Shown here piece after piece: positions 24,420-32,171 of a stretch of 46,218 nucleotides of DNA; within the stretch, counting starts at the first letter, position 1; every line of letters starts with the position of its first letter. A program made the position numbers and the translations under genes. The DNA lies in contig NZ_MUBM01000171.1 of assembly GCF_002154505.1 (NCBI RefSeq), forward strand, positions 228-46,445, written 5' to 3'. This DNA comes from Streptomyces carpinensis. Its GTDB lineage: Bacteria > Actinomycetota > Actinomycetes > Streptomycetales > Streptomycetaceae. The notes under the pieces are model-generated. The model was not told the origin of the DNA and did not search any database. It saw nothing but the letters and a program-made list of their open reading frames with translations.

Positions 24420-24980
24420 TCAGCCGCCGTAGACGTGGGGGGCGAGCGTACCGACGAACGGCAGGTTGCGGTACTTCTCGGCGTAGTCCAGCCCGTAGCC
24501 GACGACGAACTCGTTGGGGATGTCGAAGCCGACCCACTCCACGTCGATGGCGACCTTGGCGGCGTCCGGCTTGCGCAGCAGCGTGCACACCTTGAGGGAC
24601 GCGGGCTCGCGGGAGCCGAGGTTGTTGATCAGCCAGGACAGGGTCAGGCCGGAGTCGATGATGTCCTCGACGATCAGGACGTGCTTGCCCTTGATGTCGG
24701 TGTCGAGGTCCTTGAGGATCCGCACCACGCCGGAGGACTGGGTGCCCGCGCCGTAGGAGGACACGGCCATCCAGTCCATGGTGACGGGGGTCGACAGGGC
24801 CCGGGCCAGGTCGGCCATGACCATGACCGCGCCCTTGAGGACGCCGACGATCAGCAGGTCCTTGTCCGCGTACTCCGCGTCGATCTTCGCGGCCAGCTCG
24901 GCCAGCTTGGCGTCGATCTCTTCCTTGGTGATGAGTACCTGCTGGAGGTCGGCACCCATGTCTTTCGCGTCCACCCGCAT
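24420..24980 (-). CDS. hprT: Hypoxanthine phosphoribosyltransferase
   Basis: Purine salvage: hypoxanthine or guanine plus PRPP to IMP or GMP. 186 residues. The PRPP loop VLIVEDIIDSGLTLSWL, the flexible-loop region AVSSYGAGTQSSG and VGFDIPNEFVVGYGLDYAEK are typical of bacterial HPRT. ATG 24978-24980 is used; GTG 24983 and ATG 24959 are in-frame alternatives. It follows tilS and precedes ftsH on the same strand, the widespread tilS-hpt-ftsH arrangement. Confidence 0.95.
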   Translation of the reverse strand: MRVDAKDMGADLQQVLITKEEIDAKLAELAAKIDAEYADKDLLIVGVLKGAVMVMADLARALSTPVTMDWMAVSSYGAGTQSSGVVRILKDLDTDIKGKHVLIVEDIIDSGLTLSWLINNLGSREPASLKVCTLLRKPDAAKVAIDVEWVGFDIPNEFVVGYGLDYAEKYRNLPFVGTLAPHVYGG

Positions 24981-25058
24981 CACTTTCGGTCGGTCGTCCC
25001 ACCGGCTGCTCCGGTCTCCCCCGAGAGGGAGGCCGGCGCCTTCCCGAGGGGGAAGGAT

Positions 25059-26273
25059 TCAGCCTTGCCGAATCACCAGTCTGCCACCCTGCCGCCGGGC
25101 GACGACTTTGCCCGGGAGGTTGATGGCTCCTTGACCGCGCCAGCCGGTGATGAGCCGGTCCACTTCCTCGATGTGGCGGGCGAACAGGGAACCGGCCGGA
25201 GCACCGGCGTCGATGGCGGCGCGGCGCAGGATGCGGCGGCGCACGGCGGGGGGCAGCGCGTACAACTTGGCGCACTCCAGGCAGCCGGCGTCGTCGCGGA
25301 CGGCGGCCTCGGCCTGGCTGGCCCAGGCGTCGAGGGCGTCGGCGTCGTCGCGGGAGAGCTGGGCGGTGCGGGCGAGGGCCTCGACGACGCCCTTGCCGAG
25401 CGCCTTCTCCAGAGCGGGCAGACCCTCGTGGCGCAGCCGGGACCGGGTGTAGGCGGGGTCGGTGTTGTGCGGGTCGTCCCAGACGGGCAGGGACTGGGCC
25501 ATGCAGGCCTTGCGGGCGGTCTGCCGGTCGATGTGCAGGAACGGGCGCCGGTAACGGCCGCCGGCCCCCGAGACCGCGGCCATTCCCGACAGGGAGCGGA
25601 TGCCGGAGCCGCGGGCGAGGCCGAGCAGCACCGTCTCGGCCTGGTCGTCGCGGGTGTGGCCGAGCAGGATCGCCGTGGCGCCGTGGCGTTCGGCGGCGGC
25701 GTCGAGGGCGGCGTAGCGGGCGTCGCGGGCGGCGGCCTCCGGGCCGCCGTCGCGGCCCACGGCGACGGCGACGGCCTCGACCGGGTCGAGGCCGAGTTCG
25801 CGCAGCCGCTGGGCGACCTCGTCGGCGCGCAGGTCGGAGCCGGGCTGGAGGCCGTGGTCGACGGTGACGCCGCCGGCGCGGACGCCGAGCTTGGGGGCCT
25901 CGAAGGCGAGGGCGGAGGCGAGCGCCATGGAGTCGGCGCCACCGGAGCAGGCCACGAGGACGAGCGGCGTCGGCGGGCGCTCGTGGTGCGCCTGCAAGGC
26001 GTGCGGGACCTGCGCGGCGGTGCGCCGGCCGCGGCTCGGTGTCGGCACGCCCAGGGAGGCCTGCCCGGAGAGCTGCGCGGTGCGCCGGCCCGGCGGAACC
26101 TGCTGTGTGTGGGCGCTGTGCGGCACCTGCGCGGCGTGCGGTGTCTGCGCGTGCGCGGTCTGCAGCTCGGGGCGGGGCAGCTCGACGTGGGACGCGGTCT
26201 GCTCGGTGAGGATGTCGTGGAGGACGCGGCGTACCGCCAGGCGTATCGCCGCGACCGCAGGATGGGGACCCAT
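25059..26273 (-). CDS. tilS: tRNA(Ile)-lysidine synthase with an inserted N-terminal segment
   Basis: Modifies C34 of the CAU-anticodon tRNA(Ile) to lysidine using ATP and lysine. The PP-loop SGGADS is at residues 110-115, followed by VTVDHGLQPGSDLRADEV and LGHTRDDQAETVLLGLARG. Normally the PP-loop lies about 20-40 residues from the start; here roughly 70 extra residues (about 27-100), rich in His/Pro/Gln/Ala with repeated AQVPH and GRRTA motifs, separate it from the first helix. The helix MGPHPAVAAIRLAVRRVLHD is conserved, so the extension is internal rather than a wrong start. ATG 26271-26273 has AAGGGA upstream. The long C-terminal domains of E. coli TilS are absent, as usual in actinobacteria. 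Confidence 0.92.
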   Translation of the reverse strand: MGPHPAVAAIRLAVRRVLHDILTEQTASHVELPRPELQTAHAQTPHAAQVPHSAHTQQVPPGRRTAQLSGQASLGVPTPSRGRRTAAQVPHALQAHHERPPTPLVLVACSGGADSMALASALAFEAPKLGVRAGGVTVDHGLQPGSDLRADEVAQRLRELGLDPVEAVAVAVGRDGGPEAAARDARYAALDAAAERHGATAILLGHTRDDQAETVLLGLARGSGIRSLSGMAAVSGAGGRYRRPFLHIDRQTARKACMAQSLPVWDDPHNTDPAYTRSRLRHEGLPALEKALGKGVVEALARTAQLSRDDADALDAWASQAEAAVRDDAGCLECAKLYALPPAVRRRILRRAAIDAGAPAGSLFARHIEEVDRLITGWRGQGAINLPGKVVARRQGGRLVIRQG

Positions 26274-26466
26274 GTCCGGTTCCCTTCACGGAAGTTTTCG
26301 GGGGGTGAGCCCGAGTCGGTCACTCAGAGTGTGTCGATGGTGACAGAAACGGGCCGTTCCCCGAGCATTGCACGCCTACCCATCGCCTACGGTCCCTCGG
26401 ACGGGTGATTGGAGGGGCGTTCGCCTGCCGTCGGCCGGATTCGGTTCACCCCGTCCTCACGCGGGT

Positions 26467-27600
26467 TCACGGCTCGCCCTTGCGGTGCACCCGTGCGACC
26501 CAGTCCGCCGGTTTGGCGATCTCCGCCTTGGTGGGGAGGGTGTTCGGCGAGGTCCACACGCGGTTGAAGCCGTCCATGCCGACCTGCTCGACGACGGCGC
26601 GGACGAAGCGCTCGCCCTCGCGGTACTGCCGCAGCTTGGCATCGAGGCCCAGCAGCTTGCGCAGGGCGGTGTCCAGCCGCGAGGCGCCCTTGGCACGGCG
26701 CTGCTGGAACTTCTCGCGGATCTCCGCGACGGTCGGCACGACCTCCGGTCCGACCCCGTCCATGACGTAGTCGGCGTGGCCCTCCAGGAGGGACATCACG
26801 GCGGTGAGCCGCCCGAGGATCTCGCGCTGGGCGGGGGTCTGCACCAGCTCCACGAGGGAGCGGCCGCTGTCGTCCTCCTCGCCCTCGGGGCGCCCGCCGA
26901 CGAGCGACTGGGCGGCCTCCCGGATGCGCTCCAGGAACGCCATCGGGTCGACGTCGGTCTCCGACAAGAACGACTGGATCTCGCCCTCGAGGTGGTCGCG
27001 CAGCCAGGGCACCGCGGTGAACTGCGTGCGGTGGGTCTCCTCGTGCAGGCACACCCAGAGGCGGAAGTCGTGGGGCTCCACGTCCAGTTCGCGCTCGACG
27101 TGGACGATGTTCGGGGCGACGAGCAGCAGCCGTCCGCCGCCGTTCTCGCCCGCGGGCAGCTCGCGGGTGGCCGGGGCGAACGTCTCGTACTGGCCGAGCA
27201 CGCGGGAGGCGAGGAAGGACAGCAGCATGCCGAGTTCGACGCCGGTGACCTTGCCGCCCACGGCGCCGAGGACCATGCCGCCGGGGCTGCTGCCGCGCCG
27301 CGCCTGCATCTTGTCCAGCAGCGGTTTGAGCAGCTCGCGGAACCCGGCGACGTTCGCCCTGACCCAGCCCGGGCGGTCGACCACGAGAACGGGCGTGTCG
27401 TGGGTCTCGTCCGTACCCAGACGAGTGAAGCCACGGACATGCTCCTCCGAGGACTTGGCATGCCTGCGCAGTTCCGCGACCACGGCGCGGGCCTCGTCGC
27501 GGCTCACCTCGGGGCCCGGCCGGACCAGCCGGGTCGCGGTCGCCACCGCGAGATTCCAGTCGACCATCCCGGGACTTGCGGCACCACCGATGCTCGTCAT
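26467..27600 (-). CDS. Zinc-dependent metalloprotease-like protein (DUF2342 family)
   Basis: 377 residues, ATG 27598-27600. The putative zinc motif is HEETH in WVCLHEETHRTQFTAVPWLR (about residue 185), with a downstream acidic ligand region LLEGHADYVMDGVG. This matches the actinobacterial DUF2342 family (also annotated as F420-biosynthesis-associated or zinc-dependent metalloprotease), which is regularly found next to tilS and dacB. No signal peptide is evident. TACCGT is six bases before the ATG, suggesting a leaderless transcript. Upstream gene of the tilS-hprT-ftsH-folE set with a 193-bp gap to tilS in which I see nothing specific. Peptidase activity is predicted only. Confidence 0.85.
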   Translation of the reverse strand: MTSIGGAASPGMVDWNLAVATATRLVRPGPEVSRDEARAVVAELRRHAKSSEEHVRGFTRLGTDETHDTPVLVVDRPGWVRANVAGFRELLKPLLDKMQARRGSSPGGMVLGAVGGKVTGVELGMLLSFLASRVLGQYETFAPATRELPAGENGGGRLLLVAPNIVHVERELDVEPHDFRLWVCLHEETHRTQFTAVPWLRDHLEGEIQSFLSETDVDPMAFLERIREAAQSLVGGRPEGEEDDSGRSLVELVQTPAQREILGRLTAVMSLLEGHADYVMDGVGPEVVPTVAEIREKFQQRRAKGASRLDTALRKLLGLDAKLRQYREGERFVRAVVEQVGMDGFNRVWTSPNTLPTKAEIAKPADWVARVHRKGEP

Positions 27601-27606
27601 GCGTCA

Positions 27607-27612
27607 ACGGTA
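27607..27612 (-). promoter_or_regulatory. Candidate -10 (TACCGT) of a leaderless transcript
   Basis: On minus: TACCGT, TGACGC, ATG (27600). No RBS. Positions -35 not assigned. Confidence 0.45.
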
Positions 27613-27824
27613 CGTGAGCGCTGCCGCTCGGGGCAGGCTGTGGGCGCGGGAGCGGTTTGCGTTGCTTGGGTGGTTGTCCCGGGACGCGGGCTCCCCTCCC
27701 CCGAGCTCGGGACGAGCAAGGACCCCGTGGCCCTGCGGAACACGCCAACGGCGGTGCCGGAGCCGCCAGGGTCTTTCGTCGTATCAGCGCGAGCCCGGCG
27801 TGATCGGAACGAGAGGTTCAGCTA
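27613..27824. other. Intergenic stretch between metalloprotease promoter and MITE
   Basis: Apart from the candidate promoter at its left end and the inverted-repeat element at its right end, I see no gene, clear hairpin or repeat here. Confidence 0.5.
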
Positions 27825-27986
27825 AGGGGTGGCTGACACATGAGCGCAGGTCAAGGAGCGGTGTCCGGCGCATGCGAACGCAAGGCGCCGGCGCACCCTC
27901 GTGGCGGAACCGCATGGGCGTTTCGGCAGCGCCGCGAGCGTGCGTGCCGGACACCGAGACGCCGCGGGCTTGTGTCAGACACCCCC
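27825..27986. mobile_element. 162-bp MITE-like element with terminal and subterminal inverted repeats
   Basis: Ends: AGGGGTGGCTGACACA (27825-27840) and, inverted, GGGGGTGTCTGACACA (27971-27986), 14 of 16 matching. Both ends are flanked directly by TA (27823-27824 and 27987-27988). Inner copies CGGTGTCCGGC (27859-27869) and GCCGGACACCG (27946-27956) lie 34 and 30 bp from the ends and are perfect inverted repeats. No coding capacity. TA target duplication and this size fit a non-autonomous IS630/Tc1-mariner-type element. The right TA plus one element base form the dacB TAG stop. The insertion site would also have read TAG without the element. Confidence 0.65.
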
Positions 27987-29605
27987 TAGCGGCAGCCGCA
28001 GGCCGAGAGCGCCGCTGCCGTCCTGTCCAGGGCCGACTGGGCCGCCTGCGGATCTGCCGTGCCCTCGGTCATGAAGGCGAAGGCCAGGAGGTGGCCGTCC
28101 CGGTCGACGGCCGTTCCCGCCAGGGTGTTCACGCCCGTCAGCGTGCCCGTCTTGGCCCGTACGATCCCGGCCGCGCCGTCCGAGGTGTAGCGGTCGGCCA
28201 GGGTGCCCGTGAAGCCGGCCACGGGGAGCCCGGTGAGCACCGGGCGGAGTTCGGGGCGGGCGGGGTCGGCGGCCTCGCGCAGCAGGGCGGTCAGCAGGTC
28301 CGCGGTGAGCCTGTCGGAGCGGTCCAGCCCGCTGCCGTCGTGGAACGCCGCGCCGTCAAGGGGCAGGCCGAGTGCCTTCAGCCGGGCGGCGATGGCCCGC
28401 GCGCCGCCGTCGAAGTCCGGCCGTCCGCCCGTCGCGGCGGCCGTCTGCCGGGCCAGGGCCTCGGCGATGTCGTTGTCGCTGTTGGTGAGCATGCGCTCGA
28501 CCACGTCGGACAGCGGCGGCGAGGAGACGGACGCGAGGGTCTCCGCGCGGCCGGTCGCCTTGACGGGGCCGGGGGCGGAGGCGCGGATGCCGTGGTCCTG
28601 CAGGAAGCCGCCGAAGGCGCGGGCGGCCTCGGCCGCCGGGTCGGCCACGCGCGGGGCCGGGCCGCTGGTGGAGGCGTCGGTGCGGGCCTCGTCGGCCATC
28701 AGGGCGGTGACCGGGGCCAGGTTCTCGTTCACACCGATGGGGTGCAGGTCGGGGCCGGCGTACAGGGAGGTGTCGTACGACAGCGTGACCTTGCTCAGCC
28801 CGCGCCTCTTCAGGGCGGCCGCGGTCGCGTCGGCCAGGGTGCGCAGGCTCGCCCAGCCGTGGGCGTCCTTGCGGGCGGTGAGGGTGGGGTCGCCGCCGCC
28901 GACCAGGACGAGCTCCCCGCTGCCGGGCTCCAGGGCGGCGCGGGTGGTGAAGCGGTGGTCGGGGCCGAGGGCGGACAGGGCGGCGACCGCGGTGGCGATC
29001 TTGGTGGTGGAGGCCGGCGTGAGCGCGTCGCCGGCGGCCTGGCCGTAGAGCCGCCGTCCGGTGGCGACGTCGACGACCACGGCGGAGCGGCGGGCGCCGA
29101 GGGCGGAGTCGTGCAGCAGCGGGTCGAGGACGGTGGTGAGGGCCGGTCCGCCGGTCGCCGACTTCACCAGGCTGCCGCCGCTGCCGAGGCCCACCAGCAC
29201 GGGTGCGGCACTGGGCGCTGGCCTCGGCCCGTCGGACGTACCGGACGTATCGGAAGTACGGCCGTGATCTGCGCCACCCGCGCGCTCCAGGGCGGCTGCC
29301 CGGTCCCGCTCGGCCGTACGCTGACCGGTGGAGTCCCAGGGACCGGCGGCGGTCACCACACCGGCGGCCAGCGCCAGTCCGACGGTGGCGGCGCCCGCTG
29401 TGTACTGCCAGGTCCTCGGCCCGGCGGCGCGTGACCGGGTCGCCCCCGTGAGCCGTGCGACCCGCGGTTCCACGGACCGCGCGGCCCGTACCAGACCCGG
29501 TCGTGCGGCCCGCGCCAGGTGTGCCAGACGCGGTCTCGCGGCCCGCGCCAGGCCTGCCAGAAGCGGTCTCGCGGCCCGCCAGCCCCTCAGCTCCGGCACG
29601 ACCAC
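27986..29605 (-). CDS. dacB: D-alanyl-D-alanine carboxypeptidase/endopeptidase (PBP4, peptidase S13)
   Basis: Low-molecular-weight class C penicillin-binding protein acting on peptidoglycan outside the membrane. 539 residues. The first 60 residues are Arg/Ala-rich with a repeated LARAARP motif, then a membrane anchor (about 68-87). The catalytic motifs are S199-T-T-K202 (TPASTTKIATAV), SDN in TNSDNDIAEAL and KTG in RAKTGTLTGVNTLAG, with the long insertion between the first two expected for S13 enzymes. GTG 29605 has AAAGGGG upstream; GTG 29599 is an alternative. It ends LSACGCR and its stop codon abuts the MITE-like element. Divergent from ppa across 79 bp. Confidence 0.93.
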   Translation of the reverse strand: MVVPELRGWRAARPLLAGLARAARPRLAHLARAARPGLVRAARSVEPRVARLTGATRSRAAGPRTWQYTAGAATVGLALAAGVVTAAGPWDSTGQRTAERDRAAALERAGGADHGRTSDTSGTSDGPRPAPSAAPVLVGLGSGGSLVKSATGGPALTTVLDPLLHDSALGARRSAVVVDVATGRRLYGQAAGDALTPASTTKIATAVAALSALGPDHRFTTRAALEPGSGELVLVGGGDPTLTARKDAHGWASLRTLADATAAALKRRGLSKVTLSYDTSLYAGPDLHPIGVNENLAPVTALMADEARTDASTSGPAPRVADPAAEAARAFGGFLQDHGIRASAPGPVKATGRAETLASVSSPPLSDVVERMLTNSDNDIAEALARQTAAATGGRPDFDGGARAIAARLKALGLPLDGAAFHDGSGLDRSDRLTADLLTALLREAADPARPELRPVLTGLPVAGFTGTLADRYTSDGAAGIVRAKTGTLTGVNTLAGTAVDRDGHLLAFAFMTEGTADPQAAQSALDRTAAALSACGCR

Positions 29606-29684
29606 CAGCCCCTTTCGCGATCACACACGTGCGTGAGGGACACTTAATCACCAGAACTATGTGCTGATCATGGAGGAGCCACCG

Positions 29685-30176
29685 GTGGAGTTCGACGTCA
29701 CGATCGAGATCCCGAAGGGTTCGCGGAACAAGTACGAGGTGGACCACGAGACCGGTCGTATCCGCCTGGACCGTCGACTCTTCACTTCGACCAGCTACCC
29801 GGCCGACTACGGCTTCGTCGAGAACACCCTCGGCGAGGACGGCGACCCGCTGGACGCGCTGGTCATCCTGGACGAGCCGACCTTCCCCGGCTGTCTGATC
29901 AAGTGCCGCGCGATCGGCATGTTCCGGATGACGGACGAGGCCGGCGGCGACGACAAGGTGCTGTGCGTGCCGGCGTCCGACCCGCGTGTGGAGCACCTGC
30001 GGGACATCCACCACGTGTCGGAGTTCGACCGCCTGGAGATCCAGCACTTCTTCGAGGTCTACAAGGACCTGGAGCCCGGCAAGTCGGTCGAGGGCGCCAA
30101 CTGGGTCGGCCGCGCCGACGCCGAGGCGGAGATCGAGCGGTCCATCAAGCGTTTCCAGGAGCACGGCGGTCACTGA
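29685..30176 (+). CDS. ppa: Inorganic pyrophosphatase, family I
   Basis: Hydrolyses pyrophosphate to two phosphates, pulling biosynthetic reactions forward. 163 residues from GTG 29685 (VEFDVTIEIPKGSRNKYEVD), with RBS GGAGGAG 8 nt upstream. Metal- and substrate-binding residues appear in IPKGSRNKYE, DYGFVENT, DGDPLDALVI and DDKVLCVPASDPR. Upstream in-frame ATGs at 29661 and 29670 would add residues lacking conservation. Followed by a hairpin at 30191-30223. Confidence 0.96.
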   Translation: MEFDVTIEIPKGSRNKYEVDHETGRIRLDRRLFTSTSYPADYGFVENTLGEDGDPLDALVILDEPTFPGCLIKCRAIGMFRMTDEAGGDDKVLCVPASDPRVEHLRDIHHVSEFDRLEIQHFFEVYKDLEPGKSVEGANWVGRADAEAEIERSIKRFQEHGGH

Positions 30177-30190
30177 CCGTACGGCGCCCC

Positions 30191-30223
30191 GGGCCGCGTC
30201 CATCCCTCGGGGTGGCGCGGCCC
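30191..30223 (+). terminator. Hairpin terminator of ppa
   Basis: GGGCCGCG (30191-30198) pairs with CGCGGCCC (30216-30223); the 17-base interior can pair further (CCATCCC with GGGGTGG). It starts 14 bp after the ppa stop. Confidence 0.7.
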
Positions 30224-30383
30224 TTCGGCGTACGGACACCCCTCGGCCCGCGGGCGCTCGGTGACCTGCGGGTGCCCGGTGACCTGGGGTGCCGTCCGGC
30301 CCGCGGGCGCCGTTTGACGCGTGGGTGGGGGTGTCCGCGCATACTGATGCTTACGGAAGGTGTAGTTCAGGGAGCGTTGCCCA

Positions 30384-32150
30384 GTGACGGATGCGGACGA
30401 CCGCAAGCCGCAGTCGGACGAGGCGCGGAGCGCGTTCAGGCCTCCTGCGGATTCCTCGGTGACTCAGGCGACGCAGGTGATCCAGGTGCCGATAGTGGCG
30501 CCGGTGACGCCGGGGATGCCGGGGACCGACAACGAGTCGTCCACCACGTCGGAGTTCGCGGTCCCCGACGGCCTGGCGGTGCCCAAGCCCGGCGGTGAGT
30601 CGGAGACCACATCGGAGTTCGCGGTCCCCGACGGCCTGGCGGTGCCGGAGCACACGGCCGCGGAACCCGAGGGCTCCGCGTTCAGCCCGCCGAGCACCTA
30701 CAGCGCCCGGCAGGCGCCGGCCGCCTTCACCCCGCCGGGCGGCATCCCGGCGGTCAGCCTGACCAAGGACATCCCCTGGCAGGACCGGATGCGCACGATG
30801 CTGCGCATGCCGGTGGCCGAGCGCCCCGCCCTGGAAGTGGTGCACAAGACCGAGGAGGGCGGCCCGGCCGTCCCGCGCGTCCTCGACCTGACCCTGCGTA
30901 TCGGCGAGCTGCTGCTCGCGGGCGGCGAGGGCGCCGAGGACGTGGAGACGGCGATGTTCGCGGTCTGCCGCTCCTACGGCCTGGACCGCTGCGAGCCGAA
31001 CGTCACCTTCACCTTGCTGTCGATCTCCTACCAGCCGTCCCTGGTGGACGACCCTGTGACGGCCTCCCGCGTGGTGCGCCGCCGCGGCACGGACTACACG
31101 CGTCTGGCGGCCGTCTTCCAGCTCGTCGACGACCTGACCGACACGGAGAGCCATGTCTCCCTGGAGGAGGCCTACCGGCGACTTGCGGAGATCCGCCGCA
31201 ACCGGCACCCCTACCCCGGCTGGGCGCTGACCGGCGCTGCCGGGCTGCTCGCCGGAGCGGCCTCCGTCCTCGTCGGCGGTGATCTGATCGTGTTCGTCGC
31301 CGCCGCGTTCGGCGCGATGCTCGGCGACCGGCTGGCGTGGCTGTGCGCGGGGCGCGGGCTGCCGGAGTTCTACCAGTTCACGATCGCCGCGATGCCGCCG
31401 GCCGCGCTGGGCGTCGCGCTCACGGTGGCGCACGTCGACGTGAACGCGTCCGCGGTCATCACCGGTGGGCTGTTCGCGCTGCTGCCGGGGCGGGCGCTGG
31501 TGGCGGGCGTACAGGACGGGCTGACCGGCTTCTACATCACGGCCTCCGCGCGCCTGCTGGAGGTCATGTACTTCTTCGTCGGCATCGTCACCGGCGTGCT
31601 GGTGGTCCTGTACTTCGGCGTGAAGCTGGGCGCCCAGCTCAATCCCGACGCGGCGCTGGGCGTCAACGAGCAGCCGGTGGTGCAGATCGTCGCGTCGATG
31701 CTGCTGTCGCTGACCTTCGCCGTGCTGCTCCAGCAGGAACGGTCCACTGTGTTGTGGGTCACACTCAACGGCGGTGTCGCCTGGGTGGTCTACGGCGCGA
31801 TGCACTACGTCGCCGACATCTCCCCCGTGGCGTCCACGGCGGTCGCCGCGGGCCTGGTGGGCCTGTTCGGGCAGTTGCTGTCCCGCTACCGGTTCGCCTC
31901 CGCGCTGCCCTACACGACCGCCGCGATCGGTCCGCTGCTGCCGGGTTCGGCGACGTACTTCGGCCTGCTGTCGATCGCGCAGAACAACGTCGACAAGGGA
32001 CTCGTGTCGCTGGCCAAGGCGGTGTCGCTCGCCATGGCCATCGCGATCGGCGTGAACCTGGGGTCGGAGATCTCCCGGCTGTTCCTCAGGCTGCCGGGCG
32101 CCGGCAGCGCGGCGGGGCGCCGGGCCGCCAAGCGCACGAGGGGCTTCTGA
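30384..32150 (+). CDS. Threonine/serine exporter family protein (ThrE type)
   Basis: 588 residues. GTG 30384 with AGGGAG 9 nt upstream. The first 140 residues are a disordered-looking Pro/Ser/Thr-rich region containing two copies of TTSEFAVPDGLAVP. The conserved ThrE domain begins near VPRVLDLTLRIGELLLAGGE, with the CEPNVTFTLLSISYQP segment, and is followed by about ten transmembrane segments in two blocks (DUF1212 then DUF3815 type), as in Corynebacterium ThrE. It likely exports threonine/serine or similar small molecules by proton motive force. Monocistronic: ppa hairpin upstream, convergent DedA gene 21 bp downstream with no clear terminator in between. TTGACG at 30314 may be part of its promoter, but no well-spaced -10 was found. 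Confidence 0.87.
   Translation: MTDADDRKPQSDEARSAFRPPADSSVTQATQVIQVPIVAPVTPGMPGTDNESSTTSEFAVPDGLAVPKPGGESETTSEFAVPDGLAVPEHTAAEPEGSAFSPPSTYSARQAPAAFTPPGGIPAVSLTKDIPWQDRMRTMLRMPVAERPALEVVHKTEEGGPAVPRVLDLTLRIGELLLAGGEGAEDVETAMFAVCRSYGLDRCEPNVTFTLLSISYQPSLVDDPVTASRVVRRRGTDYTRLAAVFQLVDDLTDTESHVSLEEAYRRLAEIRRNRHPYPGWALTGAAGLLAGAASVLVGGDLIVFVAAAFGAMLGDRLAWLCAGRGLPEFYQFTIAAMPPAALGVALTVAHVDVNASAVITGGLFALLPGRALVAGVQDGLTGFYITASARLLEVMYFFVGIVTGVLVVLYFGVKLGAQLNPDAALGVNEQPVVQIVASMLLSLTFAVLLQQERSTVLWVTLNGGVAWVVYGAMHYVADISPVASTAVAAGLVGLFGQLLSRYRFASALPYTTAAIGPLLPGSATYFGLLSIAQNNVDKGLVSLAKAVSLAMAIAIGVNLGSEISRLFLRLPGAGSAAGRRAAKRTRGF
30543..30646 (+). repeat. 41-bp direct repeat, 63-bp period, inside the ThrE-type gene
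   Basis: Copies at 30543-30583 and 30606-30646 differ at one base. The 63-bp period keeps the frame and yields two TTSEFAVPDGLAVP motifs 21 residues apart, showing a recent in-frame duplication in the N-terminal tail. Confidence 0.85.
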
Positions 32151-32171
32151 GGCGCCCGTACGCCGGCGGTG

